This document shows positions 5,083-8,055 of a stretch of DNA of 8,055 nucleotides, piece after piece; position 1 is the stretch's first letter; every line of letters starts with the position of its first letter. The translations under genes were made by a program, and so were the position numbers. Source of the DNA: CAZNFR01 sp964572225 (lineage in GTDB: Bacteria; Bacteroidota; Bacteroidia; Bacteroidales; GCA-2748055); the NCBI GenBank assembly GCA_964572225.1, contig CAZNFR010000121.1, forward strand, positions 1 through 8,055, read 5' to 3'. The notes beneath the pieces are model-generated. The model had not been told where the DNA came from. It saw only the letters and a program-made list of their open reading frames with translations, and searched no databases.

Positions 5083-7329
5083 CTACCTCAAATACACCCT
5101 CAATCCCCCATAAGCCATCCTCCCAGTAAGCGGACCCCAAACCAGAGTAGCGTCGAAATTATCGCCGAAAGGATTCTGCGCATCCACGATGGCATCGTCC
5201 TGTCTGAAGCCGGTCAGGTTTTCCACACCGGCGTAGAGCTCGAAATGCTTAAATCTACGGGTGAGCTGGGTATGGACGATGAAAAAGCCGGGGGAGCGCT
5301 CATCGCGCCGGAACTCTTCGGGGAATCCCCGGGTATCGGGGATGCGGGCCGAACCGTTGTATTGCACGGTGAGGTCGGCAGACCATTTGTCGAACCGGGT
5401 CGAATAGGTTGTGGTGAACAATCCCTTATGCCTGTAAACAAAGGGAAGTTCACGCATACCGTCCATGTAATCCACCCTCACATCGTTCAGACGGTAAGCC
5501 AGCGTCATATCCAGACCCTTCAGCAGTTCACCGGTGAAATCTATCTGGAATGAATTGGAGTAGGACCGGCCCTGGAGATTGTAGATATTCACTTCACTCA
5601 CCGAGTGGTCGCGGTCTACCACCACCTGATTCTGAAACTGGGTACGGTAGTAGTCGATGGTAAGGCTGGCCTCCCTCTGATCGGGAAGGTAGAAATGCCG
5701 GCTGAAGCTGACCCCGGTGTTCCAGGCACTCTCGATATCCGGGTCATCCTCGATGATGAACTGCCGGGAGCTGGCCAGGAGGCTCAGGTTCTCGGTAAAG
5801 ATATTGGCCGAGCGGTAAGCCTTTCCGAGGGTGGACCTCAGCTGGTAATTCTCATTTATGTTGTATTTCAAATGCAGCCGGGGCGTTACCAGGCTCCCGT
5901 AAAGGGAATTGTAATCGTAGCGGAGTCCGGTCATAAATACCATTTTCTCGGGGATGGACCAGGTGTATTGTGTGAAAACGCCGGGTACGATCTCCTGACG
6001 GTCGTGGTTTTCCCCGAGGAAAAGCTCCGAGTAGTCATCGTACTGCAGACTGAGTCCGCTGCTGATCTTATGATCGGTTGTACCGATGATGGTCTGGAAG
6101 ATCAGGTTGGTATAGAAGGAGTTAAGCTTCCCGTCGTAATCGCGGTTTCCGAATTGCGACTCCTGATCGAAATGGGTGTAGGAGGTGATCCATCCCAGGC
6201 TCTGGTAGGGCTTTCCCGGGTAAACATATCCCAGCTTGCTGAAAGCCCTGAACTTACGAATGCCGATATCGATGCCGTAGATATCATCCGGACTCTCATC
6301 CCTGCCTTTGAAGGAGGTCTCTCCGCCGATCCGGTTCTCGTCGAGCACTTCAAAGCCGAACTGCAGATGGCCGAGCTCATCGTTATGGTATTCCCAGCGG
6401 TTCATGAAATTGAGCTGCCGGGTGACGGGCTTGTCGTAAAATCCGTCGTCGTTATGGTCCAGCTCGCCGGTATTGGCCGATCCGTGAAAGAAGATCATGC
6501 CCGACCACCGGTCGTTGATCTCCCAGCCTGATGTCACGTTCGACTCATAGCGCCCTTCGGTATTGGCAAAGAGGTTCACGAACAGGGGGTCGGTATCGTG
6601 GGGTTTCTTGTATTCGACGTTGATCTGTCCGGTTGTCGATTCATACCCGTTCAGCACCGAGGAGGTACCTTTGGATATCTGTATGGACTGCATATAGGGT
6701 CCGGGAATATGACTCAGTCCGTACCCCGCCTCGAGTCCGCGCATAAAGGGGATATTCTCGAAGAGGAACTGACTGTATTTCCCGTCGAGCCCGAGCATCT
6801 GTATCTTTTTGGCGCCCGACACCGCGTCGCTGAATCCGGCATCGATGGTGGCGTTGCTTTCGAAGGATTCGCCGATATTACAGCAGGCCAGCTTCTGGAG
6901 TCCCGCCTCGGTAATGACCTGGGTGGGCATAAGATCGATTTTGGACTGTACCTGGGTAGCCTGATTTTTCACAACGGTCACCTCTTCCAGTTCCTGCGAC
7001 CTCTGAAGAAGCACCTCCAGCTCTTCCTGGTCGTGATCAATCTTAAAGGTATCGGCCTTATACCCCACATAGCTCACCACGAGCATAAGCTCTTCATCTA
7101 CCTGGGGTTTGTGAAGGGCAAAACGACCCAGGGAATCGGAGATCACTCCTTCCTGGGTGTTGGCCCAGTAAACGTTGGCGTAAGGGACGGGTAACTCCTT
7201 TCCCTCAGCGTCTTTTTCCATCACTCTTCCTTCGATGTGGTGACTTTCACCCTGTCTGCCTTGTTTCTGCTGGGCGTTGAGTGAAATTAGGGTAAATAAA
7301 AATGCGATTATTATTGCTGGTTGTCTCAT
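5083..7329 (-). CDS. TonB-dependent outer-membrane receptor, metal-cluster type, with carboxypeptidase-regulatory-like domain
   Basis: 748 residues. Residues 1-19 are a signal peptide (MRQPAIIIAFLFTLISLNA). Residues about 30-110 form a carboxypeptidase-regulatory-like domain (HIEGRVMEKD..., PYANVYWANTQEGVISDSLGRF, VVSYVGYKADT). The segment LEEVTVV (114-120) may act as a TonB box. The plug follows (about 130-240): LACCNIGESFESNATID with a Cys pair at 149-150, SGAKKIQMLGLDGKYSQ, IPGPYMQSIQISKG and ESTTGQINVEYKKP. The remainder is a 22-strand-type barrel ending in ARMAYGGLRVYLR-like strands. The CCN plug motif and this domain order mark the receptor group encoded beside HMA and HYC/CC proteins in Bacteroidota, so transport of a heavy metal or its complex is likely; the substrate cannot be read from sequence. 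It is complete, and its G+C is high. It lies 83 bases after the HYC/CC gene on the same strand, with no clear promoter in that gap, so co-transcription is likely. Confidence 0.93.
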   Translation of the reverse strand: MRQPAIIIAFLFTLISLNAQQKQGRQGESHHIEGRVMEKDAEGKELPVPYANVYWANTQEGVISDSLGRFALHKPQVDEELMLVVSYVGYKADTFKIDHDQEELEVLLQRSQELEEVTVVKNQATQVQSKIDLMPTQVITEAGLQKLACCNIGESFESNATIDAGFSDAVSGAKKIQMLGLDGKYSQFLFENIPFMRGLEAGYGLSHIPGPYMQSIQISKGTSSVLNGYESTTGQINVEYKKPHDTDPLFVNLFANTEGRYESNVTSGWEINDRWSGMIFFHGSANTGELDHNDDGFYDKPVTRQLNFMNRWEYHNDELGHLQFGFEVLDENRIGGETSFKGRDESPDDIYGIDIGIRKFRAFSKLGYVYPGKPYQSLGWITSYTHFDQESQFGNRDYDGKLNSFYTNLIFQTIIGTTDHKISSGLSLQYDDYSELFLGENHDRQEIVPGVFTQYTWSIPEKMVFMTGLRYDYNSLYGSLVTPRLHLKYNINENYQLRSTLGKAYRSANIFTENLSLLASSRQFIIEDDPDIESAWNTGVSFSRHFYLPDQREASLTIDYYRTQFQNQVVVDRDHSVSEVNIYNLQGRSYSNSFQIDFTGELLKGLDMTLAYRLNDVRVDYMDGMRELPFVYRHKGLFTTTYSTRFDKWSADLTVQYNGSARIPDTRGFPEEFRRDERSPGFFIVHTQLTRRFKHFELYAGVENLTGFRQDDAIVDAQNPFGDNFDATLVWGPLTGRMAYGGLRVYLR

Positions 7330-7360
7330 CTTTTCTGTTGTTTAGTGAAAAATTGGATTA

Positions 7361-7382
7361 CGGGCTACCGTGGCAATGCCCG
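7361..7382 (-). other. Imperfect hairpin between the HYC/CC gene and the receptor gene
   Basis: On the transcribed strand, CGGGC pairs with GCCCG across an interior ATTGCCACGGTA that can add a few pairs. It lies in the 83-base gap, about 31 bases before the receptor start. There is no T-run, so it is more likely a processing, stability or translation element, or chance, than a terminator. Confidence 0.3.
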
Positions 7383-7412
7383 AAAGTCTGCAGTAAGGTC
7401 AGAAAAGATAGA

Positions 7413-7901
7413 CTATAGGAGAAGGATCCCGAGCCGGGAAAGGTCGGGCGAATCCGGAATATTTTGATCGTTGAAAATGTAAGGCGAATTCATGCCCGGG
7501 TAACCAACATGGAAATAGGAATGATCCTCGAGAAGGTCGATCCCGGTGATTTGAAAATTAAGATTGAACTGACTGCTCTTGTAATTGTCGTCGGTCACCA
7601 CCGGCTGTTCCAGGTCCACACAGCAATCGTCGTGTGCAGCAGTCTCCTCTTCGCAGGAATTAACGGCTGAAGGGTCGCAGCAGGATGCGGCGGAAGCGTG
7701 GGACGAGTGATCTGCATAACCCTCATCGTGCGAATTTCCGGCACAATCATGCTCACCGCTAAGCCGGAGCGAAGCCATATGCACATCGGCATACAACCGG
7801 CCCTCATGTCCGCAGTAATGCAAATGAATGCTGCTCCCGCTCAGGGAAAGAAGGATGAACGGGATCATCACCAGTGCCGTTATTTTCCGGAGCCACTTCA
7901 T
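7413..7901 (-). CDS. His/Cys-rich secreted protein of the HYC_CC_PP type
   Basis: 162 residues from the ATG at 7901. Residues 1-24 are a signal or anchor segment (MKWLRK, then LVMIPFILLSLSGSS). HLHYCGHEG (26-34) gives the HYC motif. A His/Cys-rich middle (H41, H51, C53, H58, H65, H68, C74-C75, C83, H90, C93-C94) ends in the CC motif, DDCCVDL. A SSQFNLNF segment and a C-terminal PDLSRLGILLL complete the family pattern; the Pro pair is only partly kept (DSPDL). Members occur next to metal receptors and HMA proteins in Bacteroidota; a role in metal binding or sensing in the envelope is inferred. A TTG nine bases upstream (7910) also reads in frame (MFPM), but ATG-Lys-Trp-Leu-Arg-Lys is the standard signal-peptide start. 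TATTTTTG (minus strand, 7915-7908) fits the TAnnTTTG box, but no TTG lies 19-21 bases before it and it is only six bases from the ATG. The first gene of the likely operon. Confidence 0.88.
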   Translation of the reverse strand: MKWLRKITALVMIPFILLSLSGSSIHLHYCGHEGRLYADVHMASLRLSGEHDCAGNSHDEGYADHSSHASAASCCDPSAVNSCEEETAAHDDCCVDLEQPVVTDDNYKSSQFNLNFQITGIDLLEDHSYFHVGYPGMNSPYIFNDQNIPDSPDLSRLGILLL

Positions 7902-7968
7902 CGGGAACAAAAATAGGAAGTAGCAGGGGAATTACCATGGGAAATGGGGGATTTAGGAAGAAATTAAC

Positions 7969-7992
7969 GGGAAGAATGGGGATTTGGGGATT
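7969..7992 (-). repeat. Single truncated C-rich unit, inverted
   Basis: On the minus strand this reads AATCCCCAA followed by ATCCCCATTCTTCCC, the last 15-base block plus one octamer of the 39-base unit. It adjoins the octamer array at 7993-8055 in the same internal order as the other two loci, but the whole is inverted. A more decayed trace may continue at 7946-7965. Confidence 0.85.
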
Positions 7993-8055
7993 CTAAACCT
8001 CTAAACCTCTAAACCTCTAAACCTCTAAACCCCTAAACCTCTAAACCTCTAAACC
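7993..8055 (-). repeat. TTTAGAGG-type octamer array running off the right edge
   Basis: The plus strand shows CTAAACCT units at 7993, 8001, 8009, 8017, 8033 and 8041, one CTAAACCC at 8025, and a partial unit at 8049-8055. On the minus strand these are TTTAGAGG, with one TTTAGGGG. At least 7.9 units are present; the full length is unknown. Confidence 0.95.

Noticed and set aside
5605..6531. Long plus-strand reading frame (308 codons) opposite the TonB receptor, and similar ones at 331-843 and 6598-7194
   Set aside because: They are antisense shadows of high-G+C coding genes whose minus-strand products are complete and recognisable or have a clear signal peptide.
7902..7910. TTG start at 7910 for the HYC/CC gene
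   Set aside because: The ATG at 7901 gives a standard MKWLRK signal-peptide start, and the upstream codons overlap a possible -7 box.

Overview
The window looks like a chromosomal segment from a member of the Bacteroidota. Four things point there. It has a TonB-dependent receptor with an N-terminal carboxypeptidase-regulatory-like domain, beside a HYC/CC-type secreted protein and a periplasmic HMA protein. It has a DUF2202 protein with a signal peptide. It has an AAA_14/DUF4143 ATPase. Shine-Dalgarno sequences are weak or absent, and there is one good TTG / TAnnTTTG promoter. No species is claimed.

Layout. (1) 1-1254, minus: the N-terminal 418 codons of a secreted, probably beta-rich protein of unknown function that runs off the left edge. 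(2) 1255-1673: a 419-base spacer between divergent genes, filled with a G-rich array of TTTAGGGG octamers and a C-rich array of 39-base units. (3) 1674-2270, plus: a secreted DUF2202 (ferritin-like) protein. (4) 2271-3278: about 1 kb of AT-rich DNA with no intact gene. It holds a hairpin, a motif resembling an insertion-sequence end, a decayed 3' fragment of an HMA gene, and the promoter and palindrome in front of the next gene. (5) 3279-4538, plus: an ATPase of the AAA_14/DUF4143 type, AT-richer than its neighbours, whose last codons run into the 3' end of the convergent HMA gene. (6) 4517-7901, minus: a likely heavy-metal (probably copper) cluster in transcription order: HYC/CC-type His/Cys-rich secreted protein (7901-7413), TonB-dependent receptor (7329-5083), secreted HMA metal-binding protein (4879-4517). 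Repeat arrays sit between receptor and HMA gene and upstream of the HYC gene.

Two signals stand out beyond the genes. First, a compound intergenic repeat occurs three times: TTTAGNNG octamers followed, always in the same internal order, by C-rich 39-base units that are themselves built from ATCCCCAN octamers. It occurs twice in direct and once in inverted orientation, with different octamer variants locally amplified. Second, the ATPase gene and its AT-rich leader lie between two copies of the HMA gene's 3' end: one is the intact gene, the other a remnant of about 30 codons. The copies match at 46 of 47 bases in their core and less well beyond it. This suggests that the ATPase block was inserted into, or replaced part of, a tandem pair of HMA genes.

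Working model for the metal cluster (inference from family knowledge): the HYC/CC protein and the HMA protein bind or sense metal in the envelope, and the outer-membrane receptor moves a metal or metal complex. No cytoplasmic regulator, P-type ATPase or RND pump lies in the window; they could lie outside it.
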